A stretch of 64,000 nt of DNA from Verrucomicrobiales bacterium (GCA_024636835.1 JAGXGH010000127.1:124001-188000), one strand, 5' to 3'; shown: positions 1 to 8,823, counted from the first letter of the stretch. Numbers and translations: made by a program. The notes: generated by a model from the sequence alone, not told the origin.

Positions 1-899
1 GCATCGATATGCCCCGACCAGTTCAAGTTCATCTTTCGACGCCCTCGCAGTGGACGAGGAAACCCATCGACTTCCACTTCACCACCGGCTTCTTCCAAGG
101 TAGGAACATGCCCCAAAACATCATAACCTATAGAGAACGGAGTAAGCAGAAATTCAACCCCATCCGGCATCCTTGCTCCTGAACTATCAATTGCGCACAT
201 CGCCGTGCGACTTGTCTTCCAGAGTTCACGCACCGCCTCTCCAGTCCCCAAAGGCTCATCCAGTCCAGGCAGTCCGATTTCTCCCGCTGAAAACCCAGCA
301 TCGCGTTCTAGCTCCCCAGCCGACTGCACGGGAATCCTCCCGGATTCGTCCATCACGTAAACCGCATATCGAGTCCCGAAACGCCCGGAACTATCCGCTT
401 CAACATCCACCCACTCAGCAAGCATAGGCCGCCCGTCCTGCGCGATCCTTCCATCGCCATTTAAGTCAATAACATCGGCAGACCCTCGCCGCGACCAAAG
501 TTCATCAGGATCCGAGACCGTTCCCAGCCACAGCGTGTTCTGACTATTCAAATACGCCGATTGCGGAATCGTCTCATCAGGGCGCCCCGACGTAACAGCC
601 GTGAACCACGCATTCTCACCACGGTCTGCACCGTAGCTCCACGTCGAAAAGGCTGCGCCGCCGACATCATCGCGGTTGAGGAACCCAAGTATCTCAGCGA
701 CCGCATCATTGACTCCAGCCTCTACAGCAAGTTCCGCTCGAAAGGCATTATCGTAAGCCTTTGCCGTCATCGACTCAAATCGCAGCGTCGAAAAAACAGC
801 GACCACCAACAGCAACACCGCCGACATAATCGACAGCACCAGCACCAAAGAGAACCCCTGGCGAGATTGACGAATCTCAGCTATTGCCTTCAGTCTCAT
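1..899 (-). CDS. Pseudopilin-like protein, Verru_Chthon cassette protein A type (partial, C-terminus off the left edge)
   Basis: About 299 codons are visible, starting at an ATG at 899 whose last bases overlap the TGA of the preceding gene (ATGA), so the two are probably translationally coupled. The N-terminus has a short basic leader (QSRQGFSLVLVL) followed by one hydrophobic segment, roughly residues 14-40, as in proteins processed by prepilin peptidase, although Val replaces the usual Glu after the cleavage site. The rest is soluble and acidic and includes a calcium-loop-like DLNGDGR. Position as last gene of a four-gene pseudopilin set matches the verrucomicrobial A/B/C/D cassette known from TIGRFAM models (recalled, not searched). 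The full length cannot be judged because the gene leaves the window. Confidence 0.72.
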   Translation of the reverse strand, partial: MRLKAIAEIRQSRQGFSLVLVLSIMSAVLLLVVAVFSTLRFESMTAKAYDNAFRAELAVEAGVNDAVAEILGFLNRDDVGGAAFSTWSYGADRGENAWFTAVTSGRPDETIPQSAYLNSQNTLWLGTVSDPDELWSRRGSADVIDLNGDGRIAQDGRPMLAEWVDVEADSSGRFGTRYAVYVMDESGRIPVQSAGELERDAGFSAGEIGLPGLDEPLGTGEAVRELWKTSRTAMCAIDSSGARMPDGVEFLLTPFSIGYDVLGHVPTLEEAGGEVEVDGFPRPLRGRRKMNLNWSGHID

Positions 900-1714
900 C
901 TTTCAATGGTTAACCGTGCTCGGAACGTCTTCACCTCTGCGTCATCCGTCGTGTCATCATCCGAATCAAACAAGCCATTTGACGCCACCGTTCCACCATC
1001 CCAATCAGCTTCGGACTCCATCCTCGCAGCAGCGAGCGGTTGGAGAACTCGCAACGCCACTTCAACGCCCGCCGCCTCAATTCTGAATCCTGTTGTCGAC
1101 TCTGGCACCGGAGTGATCGGCCCGTCGTCGATAATCACCAAACCTGATACCGCAAATTGCAGAACATTCGAAGCCACCACCTCTGCCCGGCCACTCGCCT
1201 CGTCAGCGATCGGATCTGGTGTGTATTTCGGGTCCCAGCCATTAGCCGAAACCCTCGCCCACACTTCCTCAGGTGAAAGCTGAGCGCGGTAAAGTTTACG
1301 CGATGAACCACCGTCGATATCCGGCGTATATGCCACGTAATAAGCCACCAAGCCCACATCGCCACGGTCATTCGTATCTACCCGTGAATACTCAGGTAGC
1401 GTCAGGTGAAACGCCATCACGTTCGACTTCAGCCCGTCCAAGCTATCCACTCGGGGATCCACAAATACATCCGCATCCCTCAAGCGGTTTTCAAAATCCC
1501 GCCTCAGCACCAACATTACGGCACGGCCGTCGCCCAATGTATCCGCTGATGCTTCGGACTCACGCCAAGCATCAGCAGAACTTCCCAACATCGACACAGC
1601 CAGCAACACCAATAGCGACGACAGCACAGCAGCAACCAATAACTCAACTATGGTCACCCCCTGCCGCGTATGACAGTAGTCAACATTTCCCAACTGTGAT
1701 TGCTCATTGTTCAT
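896..1714 (-). CDS. Pseudopilin, Verru_Chthon cassette protein C type
   Basis: 272 residues. The N-terminus carries a type IV prepilin signal: RQGVTIVELLVAAVLSS, with the conserved Glu at +5 and about 20 hydrophobic residues. The signature-like stretch SSADAWRESEASADTLGDGR follows the helix. I chose the ATG at 1714 over a GTG at 1726 because it leaves a single base after the stop of the upstream gene, the same spacing seen between the first two genes of the set. Its stop overlaps the start of the next gene. The product should be processed by a prepilin peptidase and assembled into a type II secretion or type IV pilus-like fibre; the cargo is unknown. Confidence 0.82.
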   Translation of the reverse strand: MNNEQSQLGNVDYCHTRQGVTIVELLVAAVLSSLLVLLAVSMLGSSADAWRESEASADTLGDGRAVMLVLRRDFENRLRDADVFVDPRVDSLDGLKSNVMAFHLTLPEYSRVDTNDRGDVGLVAYYVAYTPDIDGGSSRKLYRAQLSPEEVWARVSANGWDPKYTPDPIADEASGRAEVVASNVLQFAVSGLVIIDDGPITPVPESTTGFRIEAAGVEVALRVLQPLAAARMESEADWDGGTVASNGLFDSDDDTTDDAEVKTFRARLTIER

Positions 1715-1715
1715 C

Positions 1716-2264
1716 TCAATAATCACTCACAGAAAGCACAGCCGGATACATCCGTATCCTCCTACGGTTTAGCGGAGCGGAAGAAGGATGAGTTAGCGTA
1801 AGTTCAGCTCGAATTAGCGATGGATTCACCAAATCAGCCACCCCGTCACAACGCACCAAAATCGCACCATCATCGTTCATTGCTCCATCCACCCATGCGC
1901 TTTCGTCCATGACCCCTAACGGCACTCCCTCAGAGGTGAATAACAACACCAAGGGCTCGCCCGAAGCCGCGCGAAGAGTCGGCACCTGAAGGGGCAGCGC
2001 AGCAGCCAGCATTCTCAAGTCATCAGGCGTCTCCACGTATGCCTTATTGGCATCCATCGCCAACTCCAACTCGCCAACCACCTTGTCCACGATCATCGGC
2101 GCATGGGTATCGATCACCACATCCGAACGCATCCCCGCTGAGCGACCGAGCAGCGCGATCGAACTCAGAACCGCTACCGACAGCACACCCATTGCCACCA
2201 CCACTTCTATCAAACTGAAGCCGTGGAGCCATCGAGCGCTTAGCCTATGTACTGATCCCTTCAT
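1716..2264 (-). CDS. Pseudopilin, Verru_Chthon cassette protein B type
   Basis: 182 residues from the ATG at 2264. The frame is open further upstream, but the prepilin leader MKGSVHRLSARWLHGFSLIE begins here, which fixes the start. The motif GFSLIEVVVAMGVLSVAVLSS gives the cleavage site (G before F), the +5 Glu and the hydrophobic helix. The rest is a small periplasmic or surface domain. The start lies one base after the stop of the upstream pseudopilin. It resembles minor pseudopilins of the GspI/PilV type and matches the B member of the verrucomicrobial cassette by position and size. Confidence 0.82.
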   Translation of the reverse strand: MKGSVHRLSARWLHGFSLIEVVVAMGVLSVAVLSSIALLGRSAGMRSDVVIDTHAPMIVDKVVGELELAMDANKAYVETPDDLRMLAAALPLQVPTLRAASGEPLVLLFTSEGVPLGVMDESAWVDGAMNDDGAILVRCDGVADLVNPSLIRAELTLTHPSSAPLNRRRIRMYPAVLSVSDY

Positions 2265-2265
2265 G

Positions 2266-2943
2266 CTAATCAATGCGGACAATCTTGCCCGTAACTCGTT
2301 GAATCTCCACTCGTCCGTGTTTCGACTCCTCATACTCCTCACGAAGAGTAATATCTGCGCCATCAACGATACCTGCCGCCACACGAATCACCCTCATCGA
2401 TTTTTGTGAAGGCACTAACACAGAACCAGTTGGCGTAAATATCACCGCCGGCAAATTCTCCACCTCACCACTTGTCCGCCACCGCACCGGTACACGCGTC
2501 GAATCCAACACAGAAGACGCACCAGCCGACGAACCGAACAACACCTGACCCTGCGGCACCTCCGTAAAGCCACCCGTCACCATTCCATCAGAGAATTGCG
2601 CGCTCGCCCCACCAGTCGACGCATCAATCGTTAAATCCACCACCGCCGCGCCACGAAACCGCTTGTTCTCATCCTCTGCCTCGCCGTCCGGAAACACCGC
2701 CGCCACATACGACGATCGAGAAATCGCACGCATCCTCGCACTCTCCAAAACATCCGTCATCGCCCGCAAACCAATCTCCTCAGCGCGCGCATTGCGGCCA
2801 CCCAATCCACCAACGGCAGCCACCAACAAAATCCCCACGACAATCATCACGACCATTAACTCCAGCAAGGTGAACCCTCGGGAGGAACCATCGCGTTGGG
2901 ATCGAGCACGGGACATGCAATTGGATGAGTTTGATAGTTCCAT
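2266..2943 (-). CDS. Pseudopilin, GspH-like, Verru_Chthon cassette protein D type
   Basis: About 225 residues. The leader ends in SSRGFTLLELMVVMIVVGIL, the best prepilin signal of the four genes, and the downstream part (RNARAEEIGLRAMTDVLESARMRA) is typical of GspH/FimT-like minor pseudopilins. Candidate starts are an ATG at 2943 (used here), an ATG at 2916, which gives a more usual leader length, and an upstream in-frame start at 3003. No strong ribosome site separates them. It is the first gene of the minus-strand cassette D-B-C-A, with gaps of one base or overlaps throughout, so all four should be co-transcribed. Confidence 0.82.
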   Translation of the reverse strand: MELSNSSNCMSRARSQRDGSSRGFTLLELMVVMIVVGILLVAAVGGLGGRNARAEEIGLRAMTDVLESARMRAISRSSYVAAVFPDGEAEDENKRFRGAAVVDLTIDASTGGASAQFSDGMVTGGFTEVPQGQVLFGSSAGASSVLDSTRVPVRWRTSGEVENLPAVIFTPTGSVLVPSQKSMRVIRVAAGIVDGADITLREEYEESKHGRVEIQRVTGKIVRID

Positions 2944-3374
2944 AAACTTGTGAGAACCAATAGCACTGCCAGTAATAGCGCCCTCAGGGCGATCCGTCAG
3001 CAAAAAGCGCTACGCCTACCTAACTGAATCCAATTTTCTAAATCTCGAAGTAGCGATTTTGCCATATCAGCACCCTAGAAAATGCGTTAATCTCGCTACC
3101 AACGATGGCTCCTGAAAATTTGCACAGGATTTACAGGATACACAGAATTGGGAAGCATTTTTCATGCCCACCGAGACGAGCTATCGCGCAAGTGAATGAC
3201 GTAGCCCCAACGCAAGTGGGTGCTTGTAAGAAAGAACTTAAGGGACATATTATCGGGGCAAGACCTCAGCGAAAGGTCATGACCGACCTGCTTCATACCG
3301 ATTTTCAAACAACTGGGAATTTCCACCTCAAGCCAATGCCATAGAATCTCACTAAAGTTATTAAAAATCACAAT
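2944..3374. other. Intergenic region between divergent pseudopilin cassette and fucosidase gene
   Basis: No credible gene on either strand. The only notable text is a short run near 3120-3150 made of imperfect repeats of an acaggat(t/a)(t/c)ac unit. The region must hold the promoters for both divergent transcription units, but I could not identify convincing -35/-10 pairs. Confidence 0.5.
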
Positions 3375-5081
3375 ATGTATACAATCAGCAGAATTAAGGT
3401 CGCTATAATTGCATCATTCTTTGCGATCAATATGATTGCCCAACAAGACGTCAAGGCTTCTGAACACTGGCCACAACCAGATGCCAAGGCTCTTGCCGAA
3501 TGGCAGGAGCTGGGGTTCGGCATGTTTATCCACTGGGGCCCGGTATCGCTTACCGGCCATGAGATCGGATGGTCGCGTGGTAAAAAGACCCCAATTGAGG
3601 TCTATGACAATCTCTACAAGAGATTCAACCCAACACGATTTGACGCTAACGCGTGGGTCAAAACCGCCAAGGACGCCGGGATGACTTACCTAGTCATCAC
3701 AGCCAAACATCACGACGGCTTCTGTCTCTGGCCGTCAGAAGCAACAGATTACGATATCGCAGAGACCCCTTTCGGACGAGACGTAATCGCAGAATTATCT
3801 GAGGCCTGTAAAAAGCACGATATCAAATTTGGGATTTATTATTCGATTTGTGACTGGTATCACCCATCGTTCCCGCGAGGCGGGCGCAGCGGAGGCACGG
3901 AAAAGCCCAACCATGACATTAACGCCTATGACAGATATGTCCGTACCCAAACCCAAGAACTGCTTAGGAACTACGGTCCGCTAGTCACAATGTGGTTCGA
4001 TATACCGCAGGTCTACACGTACAAACACGGTATTGGCATGGTGAAAAAACTCCGCGAAATACAGCCCGATATCATCATTAATAACCGTGCTTACTCTGGT
4101 GCCCCATGCGGAGATTACGACACCCCCGAACAACATATCGGCGAATTCAATCGCGAGCGCCCATGGGAAACCTGCATGACCATTTGCCGCCAATGGTCAT
4201 GGAAACCTCACGATAGCATGAAGTCGCTAAAGCAGTGCCTGCATACCTTGATTTACACCGTTGGAGGCGACGGAAACCTACTGTTCAATGTCGGCCCGAC
4301 CCCGGAAGGCGAGATCGAAGAGCGACAGGTTGAACGTCTCAAGGAAATGGGGGAATGGCTAAATGAATATGGTAAATGCATATACAAGACGCGCGGCGGC
4401 CCGTTCAAGCCGGGCGAGTGGGGTGCTTCAACGTGTAGAGGCAATAGCATATACCTGTTCGTCATCAATTGGAACCGCACCCAAATCACTTTACCTCCAC
4501 TAGGCGTTAAGGTGAAAAAAGCCACGGCACTGAGCGGCGGCAAGGTCGAAATGAAACAAAGTGCGCGGGGAATCACGCTAAGTCTTCCCGTAGACGATCA
4601 GCAATACATCGCAACGGTAATAGAACTCAAGATTGACGGCGATGCCCTTGAATTAAATCCCGTCGAGGTAGTTAACCGTTCATACTCACTGGCATTCCAG
4701 AAAGACACCAAGGCATCAAACGTATTTGAAAATCAGATCGAAAAATACGGGCCACAGATGGCTTTGGATGATCAGCCAGAAACACGCTGGGCTACAGATG
4801 AGGGAATCCAGCAAGCGGTGATGGATATTGATCTTGGCAAAGTAAAAGAGATCAGTAGTGTCCAGATCGATGAGCGCAGTTGGAACCGCGTCAAGAAGTT
4901 CGCGTTGCAACACAAGCAAGGTGACAAATGGGAGACTATCTTTACAGGGTCAGAGATAGGCGAAAATTTCAAAAAGGTATTCCCACCAGTCAAAGCACAG
5001 CATGTTCGCTTCAACATATTAGAGGCTGCCGATGGTCCGACTATCTACGAGTTTCATTTATTCGGTCCTGAATCCGAATGA
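3375..5081 (+). CDS. Secreted alpha-L-fucosidase, GH29, with C-terminal F5/8 type C (discoidin) domain
   Basis: 568 residues. Residues 1-28 look like a signal peptide, so the enzyme acts in the periplasm or outside. The GH29 barrel spans about 30-340: GFGMFIHWGP near 47-56, the conserved KHHDGFCLWP at 111-120, and MWFDIP with the likely nucleophile Asp209. After a short beta domain, residues 430-568 form a galactose-binding-like discoidin module ending in YEFHLFGP. GH29 enzymes release L-fucose from fucosylated glycans by a retaining mechanism. The acid/base Glu of this family is poorly conserved and I do not assign it. The gene stands alone. A dispersed repeat begins inside its last codons, so the stop region has been reshaped by that repeat. 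Confidence 0.92.
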   Translation: MYTISRIKVAIIASFFAINMIAQQDVKASEHWPQPDAKALAEWQELGFGMFIHWGPVSLTGHEIGWSRGKKTPIEVYDNLYKRFNPTRFDANAWVKTAKDAGMTYLVITAKHHDGFCLWPSEATDYDIAETPFGRDVIAELSEACKKHDIKFGIYYSICDWYHPSFPRGGRSGGTEKPNHDINAYDRYVRTQTQELLRNYGPLVTMWFDIPQVYTYKHGIGMVKKLREIQPDIIINNRAYSGAPCGDYDTPEQHIGEFNRERPWETCMTICRQWSWKPHDSMKSLKQCLHTLIYTVGGDGNLLFNVGPTPEGEIEERQVERLKEMGEWLNEYGKCIYKTRGGPFKPGEWGASTCRGNSIYLFVINWNRTQITLPPLGVKVKKATALSGGKVEMKQSARGITLSLPVDDQQYIATVIELKIDGDALELNPVEVVNRSYSLAFQKDTKASNVFENQIEKYGPQMALDDQPETRWATDEGIQQAVMDIDLGKVKEISSVQIDERSWNRVKKFALQHKQGDKWETIFTGSEIGENFKKVFPPVKAQHVRFNILEAADGPTIYEFHLFGPESE

Positions 5082-5201
5082 AAATATGACTATTCGCCGC
5101 GCACAAGTGGCTCAGGATCAACCAACTAAACATCCACTTGTCAATCGCGTGCCGCGCAGCGGTTTTACGCGACGCGTCAGATCAATTCCAAGATTTGGCA
5201 T
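5074..5201 (+). repeat. Dispersed repeat family A, copy 1 (longest, 128 bp)
   Basis: Starts at ccgaat next to the fucosidase stop and ends in an imperfect ccaagatttgg palindrome. Shared blocks with the other copies are atgactattcgccgcgcac, aagtggctca and gatcaa...ccaagatttgg. It alone keeps the complete central hairpin module at 5141-5176: outer stem tcgcgt/acgcga, inner stem ccgc/gcgg with a gca loop. It could be read as a 43-residue peptide beginning MTIRRAQVAQ, but the frame is broken in the other copies, so I regard it as non-coding. Confidence 0.85.
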
Positions 5202-5213
5202 TAGACTCACGGA

Positions 5214-6954
5214 CTAGTCCACTGTCAGGCGCAGGAACTTTCTATCGATGTCCATGGGCACGCTGAATATATGGTCGGGCGCGGTGCCTGTGTCAGCAAC
5301 CGGCAGCCAGTCGTCGCCTAACGTTGCGCTCCATTCTGCTCCGTAGATGATGCCGCTGACGCCTGCCGGCTCGGTGAATTGATAGCTGAGGATGCCCCCG
5401 GCGGAAGTGGGCTGTGGCAACTGATTGAGCTGTACGGTGGCGGGATCTTGGTCCGGACCGAAGAAGGCGAAGACGAGGAGGTTCGGGACGCCGGTCTCGT
5501 AGGGATCGGCGCTGTCGGCTGCGTTTCCGGCGTTGGTGGCCGTGGAGCCGAACCAAGTCTGTCGCCAGGTTTCCAGGGGAGTGAGGCTGATGCCAGTCAG
5601 TGCGATGTCGAAGGGGCTCTCGTCCGAGTCATTGCTAGCAAGGTGCATGGCTGCGGTTTTTGCTCCGAGACTGGAGGGGGCAAAACTCACGGTAAACGTG
5701 GTGGAGCCACCGGGAGCGACCACGGGAGCAACCGCGGCGGTGATACTGAAGTCAGCGGCATCCGTGCCATCGATCGTGATGCTGAGTCCGGTCAAATCCC
5801 CGCTGCCGAAGTTCCGCACGGTGAAGGTGCGCTCGACCGCAGACCCGCCAGGGGCGGCGGCAGCGAAATCAATGCTGGCACTGCCATCTGTCAGGAAGGT
5901 CTCGGCCGGCTGTGCCACTGCGATCTCGGGCGGAATCGGATCCGCATAGAGAGCCAAGCTGTGGGCACCACCTCCAGCGAGGGATGAAACGAGTTTACCT
6001 GCGAGCACTCCGCTCTGGGGCACGGCAGAAGGGACGACTTGGTCATTGCCCCAAGCGGCGAGCCCGGTGTCGCGCCAAAGCAGGACGAGGTCATTGCCAT
6101 CGCCGCCGTAATACCAAGCAACGAAGTGGTAGATCGTGCCGCCGAAGGTGAGGTCTACCGCCGCGCCGTTTGCCAGATTATCAAAGGTGCCCTCGATGAA
6201 GCCGGGACCGGTCTGCTCGACCACCATCAACTGAGTTCCCGGTGTCGGGGCATAGTTCAAGGTAAAGTCCACCGTCGACCCGGCGGCGATAAATGCGTTC
6301 ACACTCAGCGGAACTTCTGTTCCGGTGGTGTAGCTCACCGCATCGAAGTCAAAATTCGCGGTAACGTCGAGGTCGGCGCTCGCGTTGGTGTCGGTGCGCG
6401 GGTTGTCCGTCGAAGCGTCGCTCCAGTTGACGAAGTGGAAACCAAGAGACGGCACCGCCGTGATTGGGCTGCCATCGGCTCCGTGGTCAATCAATCGTCT
6501 GCGGCGTGATGCCCGTAAGCGTTCCGTTTGCTCCCGCAGTATAAGACAGGGTGTAGCCGCCGATCGCGAAGTTCGCGGTCACGTCCACATTCTGCGTCAC
6601 ACCGATGTCGATGCGTGGGTTGTCCGTGGAGAAGTCGCTCCAGTTGACGAAATGGAAGCCGGCGTTCGGCACCGCAGTAACTGCGGTTCTGGCTTCGAAG
6701 CCGCCTTGCTCCACGTCACCACTGAGCGAACCGTTGGGGCCCGCCGCGTAGTTCAGGGTCAATATGGCCGTGGCCTGGATGGCGAAGTTGTAAGGATTCT
6801 CGTCACTGTCGTTATTGGAAATCGTGAGGTCCGCGTTGTGGATGAAACCTCCAGAGGTCGGCGTCCAGGTCACTTGAAAGGTCGTGGAAGCTCCCAGAGC
6901 CACGGTGGTTGCTGGCGGCAGCGACACCACATAGTCCTCTGGATTCGCACAACT
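5214..6954 (-). pseudogene. Decayed surface protein with InlB-type repeats and choice-of-anchor-D/ASH-like domain
   Basis: Two consecutive frames on the minus strand encode one protein. The upstream part (to 6487) and the downstream part (from 6494) join inside a repeat unit at PQTIDHG; the break is a tandem ATTG duplication at 6488-6495, and removing one ATTG restores the frame. The product has two about 65-residue repeats, each with GFHFVNWSD and ending in DVTANF (InlB B-repeat/Listeria-Bacteroides type), an immunoglobulin-like segment containing SNDSDESPFDIAL, and a C-terminus common in verrucomicrobial exported proteins. The 5' end is also missing: reading upstream from 6948 gives mid-domain text (ANPEDYVVSLPP) that meets an in-frame stop at 6955-6957, with no start codon or signal peptide. 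Beyond that the sequence becomes AT-rich. This looks like a truncated, frameshifted relic. Confidence 0.8.
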
Positions 6955-7046
6955 TCATCATCCCAATATAAAAGTCTGTTCTTCCTGATATTCTGATATC
7001 TTCATGTAAAATATCGAACTTTCAGCGGACTATGATAGTCAGGCAA

Positions 7047-7194
7047 CCCGAACTAAAATATCCGCTCACAAAAGCTCCACACTCCACCCTCAAACCTTGA
7101 CTGCACAAAGCCCAGCGGTCATTCTCAATCGAATTCACCACCCTGATATCAGCAAACCCGCCAATATCAGAATCGTATATTAATACTGTTCGGG
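7047..7194 (+). other. attC-like site 0, left end of the cassette array
   Basis: Left core CCCGAAC at 7047-7053 and right core GTTCGGG at 7188-7194 are perfect complements, flanked inward by complementary AT-rich arms (taaaatat / atattaatac). The 148-bp size is at the long end for attC. It could instead be the junction with a lost attI region, because no intact cassette gene precedes it. Predicted crossover lies between G7188 and T7189. Confidence 0.65.
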
Positions 7195-7199
7195 ATAAA

Positions 7200-7622
7200 A
7201 TGCAGAATCCTATGACCAAACTTCATCAAGGCATCCGGTTACTCGGGATTTTGCTGGGAGGATTTGCCCTTTTGATTGGGATCGTTGGAATTGTAGGATA
7301 TTTTCGCTACTCACATGATTCAACCAACTTGAGTGGCACTCTTTTCGCCCTCACAATGTTTGTTTCGTATTCCATCTATGGGGGATTTCTCCTGGTTCCT
7401 TTCCGCATTCTACGTCGGGGGATCCCAATATGGGTATTTGCTCTTTTATCCCTTGTCTTCTGCGTCAGGGTTCCATTCGGTTTCGCTGCTGTAGCGCCTC
7501 TGGGTGAGAATGCTGGTTTGATTGCATTTTGGTCAGGCACGCTCATCGTCTTGTCGATTTCCCAACTTGTGATTTTCGCAGGGAACCGAATTCCCGAACA
7601 AGATGCGTCACTCAACCCCTGA
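7200..7622 (+). CDS. Cassette-borne membrane protein, four predicted helices
   Basis: 140 residues, mostly hydrophobic, with segments near 14-34, 44-65, 78-98 and 103-125. I recognise no family. The ATG at 7200 lies six bases after the recombination core, leaving no room for a promoter; an in-frame ATG at 7212 is an alternative. The last codons are inside the following attC site (left core 7593-7599), a common arrangement for cassette genes. Expression would depend on upstream transcription or a promoter inside the preceding site. Confidence 0.7.
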   Translation: MQNPMTKLHQGIRLLGILLGGFALLIGIVGIVGYFRYSHDSTNLSGTLFALTMFVSYSIYGGFLLVPFRILRRGIPIWVFALLSLVFCVRVPFGFAAVAPLGENAGLIAFWSGTLIVLSISQLVIFAGNRIPEQDASLNP

Positions 7623-7721
7623 CCGCGCTCGTGTTTTCGGATAGCTTTTTATGATTACAACCTTCAACCTGTCATCGACGCGTGCCTCCCAGTCAGGGTT
7701 GAGTGCGCTTTGACGTTAGGC
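7593..7721 (+). other. attC site 1
   Basis: 129 bp. Left core CCCGAAC 7593-7599, right core GTTAGGC 7715-7721. Arms pair as cactcaacccctgac with gtcagggttgagtg, with one bulged base. The left core complements the start of its own cassette (GTTCGGG at 7188), the signature of a genuine integron cassette. Confidence 0.85.
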
Positions 7722-7733
7722 AATGCAAATAAT

Positions 7734-8264
7734 ATGAAAATAATTCAAACATTAGCAATATTGATGACTTTTTCCGCAACAGCTTGGGCTGAGGAGCAAT
7801 CCTTTAAGTGCGATATGGACAGTCCCAAAATCAGAATCGAAATTCCTGAGATACCACAAATAAAAATGGCAGACCATCCATTAAAGGCAGCGCAGCCACA
7901 TTTGCGTTTAGCTGGGTCTGGTGATGGCTACACTGTATCCGTAGCAATGCCGACGGTAGATGATGGAATGACAGCTAAGGAGTGCGCAATTTCATTAGCC
8001 GGAGAACTGGCGCGCAGATACAAATTGACGCCAGATAATGCCTTTTTTGAGCCGGCTGGAGCCAACACGTTTCAGTTTAGGTTCATACTAGATTTAGGCG
8101 ATGGCTCCCATCAAATGAACTCTTATATACTCAGCGGTTATGAAGGCACTCACGCAGTTAATGTCCATATTTCTAAAATCACAAAAGAGAAAAAAGATAT
8201 GGATCAATGGTTAAAGGGTTTCCCGAAAGCTTTGGTCACAAATACTAAAAAGGTGGATAAATAA
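7734..8264 (+). CDS. Cassette-borne exported protein of unknown function
   Basis: 176 residues from the ATG at 7734. A signal peptide is clear (MKIIQTLAILMTFSATAWA, cleavage before EEQS). The mature part is a small soluble domain with two Cys (FKCDMDS, AKECAIS) that could form a disulfide, and no motif I recognise. The gene starts 13 bases after the core of attC site 1 and ends five bases before attC site 2, so it fills its cassette. Its AT-rich codon use differs from the neighbouring cassettes and from the chromosome. Confidence 0.75.
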   Translation: MKIIQTLAILMTFSATAWAEEQSFKCDMDSPKIRIEIPEIPQIKMADHPLKAAQPHLRLAGSGDGYTVSVAMPTVDDGMTAKECAISLAGELARRYKLTPDNAFFEPAGANTFQFRFILDLGDGSHQMNSYILSGYEGTHAVNVHISKITKEKKDMDQWLKGFPKALVTNTKKVDK

Positions 8265-8269
8265 AACCA

Positions 8270-8398
8270 GCCTAACAAGTCGAGACACAGCAACCCCTAT
8301 CAGCCGTCCTGTTTACATGATCTTCCGTAGTTTTAACATCAACCCCGTGGTCGACGCTCGCCCCCACTGATAGGATTGCGTGCTCTTTGACGTTAGGC
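8270..8398 (+). other. attC site 2
   Basis: 129 bp. Left core GCCTAAC 8270-8276, right core GTTAGGC 8392-8398, complementary to each other and to the start of the cassette at 7715. Inner arms cctatcag / ctgatagg pair perfectly. The central part (tcaaccccg.ggtcgacgctcgcc) resembles the corresponding part of site 4 near 9919-9943, so the long sites belong to one family. Confidence 0.9.
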
Positions 8399-8431
8399 GT
8401 CGCTACGCGCATCCTGTGAACGAACAATTCT

Positions 8432-8803
8432 ATGAAGCTTCCGGCAGTCCAATGGTTTATCTCGCTTCCAGCTTCCATGTTCTACTGCCTCGCTGCATCA
8501 GCCATGCACGAGACTCTCGAATCTCCCAGCGGCGTTCACGCATCCCTCGCACTACTGGCGCAGCTTTTTCTCCCCAGCAGCATCGCGCTTTGGGTTCTCG
8601 CGGACGCACGCCAGCGTTGCCGTCCACTGCCATACGATTTCGGCTCATTCGTTTTCTTCGCTTGGCCTGTCCTCGTCCCCATTTACCTTTTCCGCACACG
8701 CGGCTGGCGTGCGTTCGCCGCACTGGGTTGGTTCCTTTTGCTGTATTTCGCAGCAGCGTTGTTTGGCAGCATCCCATACATCCTCTTCGCCATGCGCCAA
8801 TGA
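8432..8803 (+). CDS. Cassette-borne membrane protein
   Basis: 123 residues with a hydrophobic N-terminus and further helices near 38-56, 68-86 and 95-115; a WVLADARQR loop lies between the second and third. It may be a small integral membrane protein with three or four spans; no family recognised. It shares its cassette with the next gene: a GCCTAAC core follows 13 bases after its stop, but the rest of that site is missing. Confidence 0.65.
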   Translation: MKLPAVQWFISLPASMFYCLAASAMHETLESPSGVHASLALLAQLFLPSSIALWVLADARQRCRPLPYDFGSFVFFAWPVLVPIYLFRTRGWRAFAALGWFLLLYFAAALFGSIPYILFAMRQ

Positions 8804-8816
8804 CAACAACCGCAAC

Positions 8817-8823
8817 GCCTAAC
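8817..8823 (+). other. Orphan attC left core (remnant of a lost attC site)
   Basis: GCCTAAC followed by aaaatggagc resembles the left end of an attC site, and it is the correct complement for the cassette start at 8392 (GTTAGGC). No right core or pairing arm follows before the next gene, which begins four bases later. The simplest reading is a deletion that fused two cassettes. Confidence 0.55.

Noticed and set aside
561-1283. Long plus-strand frame opposite the pseudopilin genes
   Set aside because: It is a shadow of the minus-strand cassette: the opposite strand has clear prepilin motifs and stop-start coupling.
3104-3371. Small plus- and minus-strand frames in the gap before the fucosidase
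   Set aside because: Neither has protein-like composition or a ribosome site; treated as intergenic.
5092-5217. A 43-residue peptide (MTIRRAQVAQ...) encoded by repeat A copy 1
   Set aside because: The same reading frame stops early or shifts in copies 2, 3 and 4, so there is no sign of coding selection.
5379-5987. Gly-rich plus-strand frame over the decayed surface-protein gene
   Set aside because: Antisense of the immunoglobulin-like domains, with no start site or homologous motif.
7047-7194. Reading the left-most site as an attI next to a lost integrase
   Set aside because: Both cores are perfect complements and arms pair, which fits attC; attI lacks this symmetry. No integrase fragment was found upstream. 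I left it as attC-like with reduced confidence.
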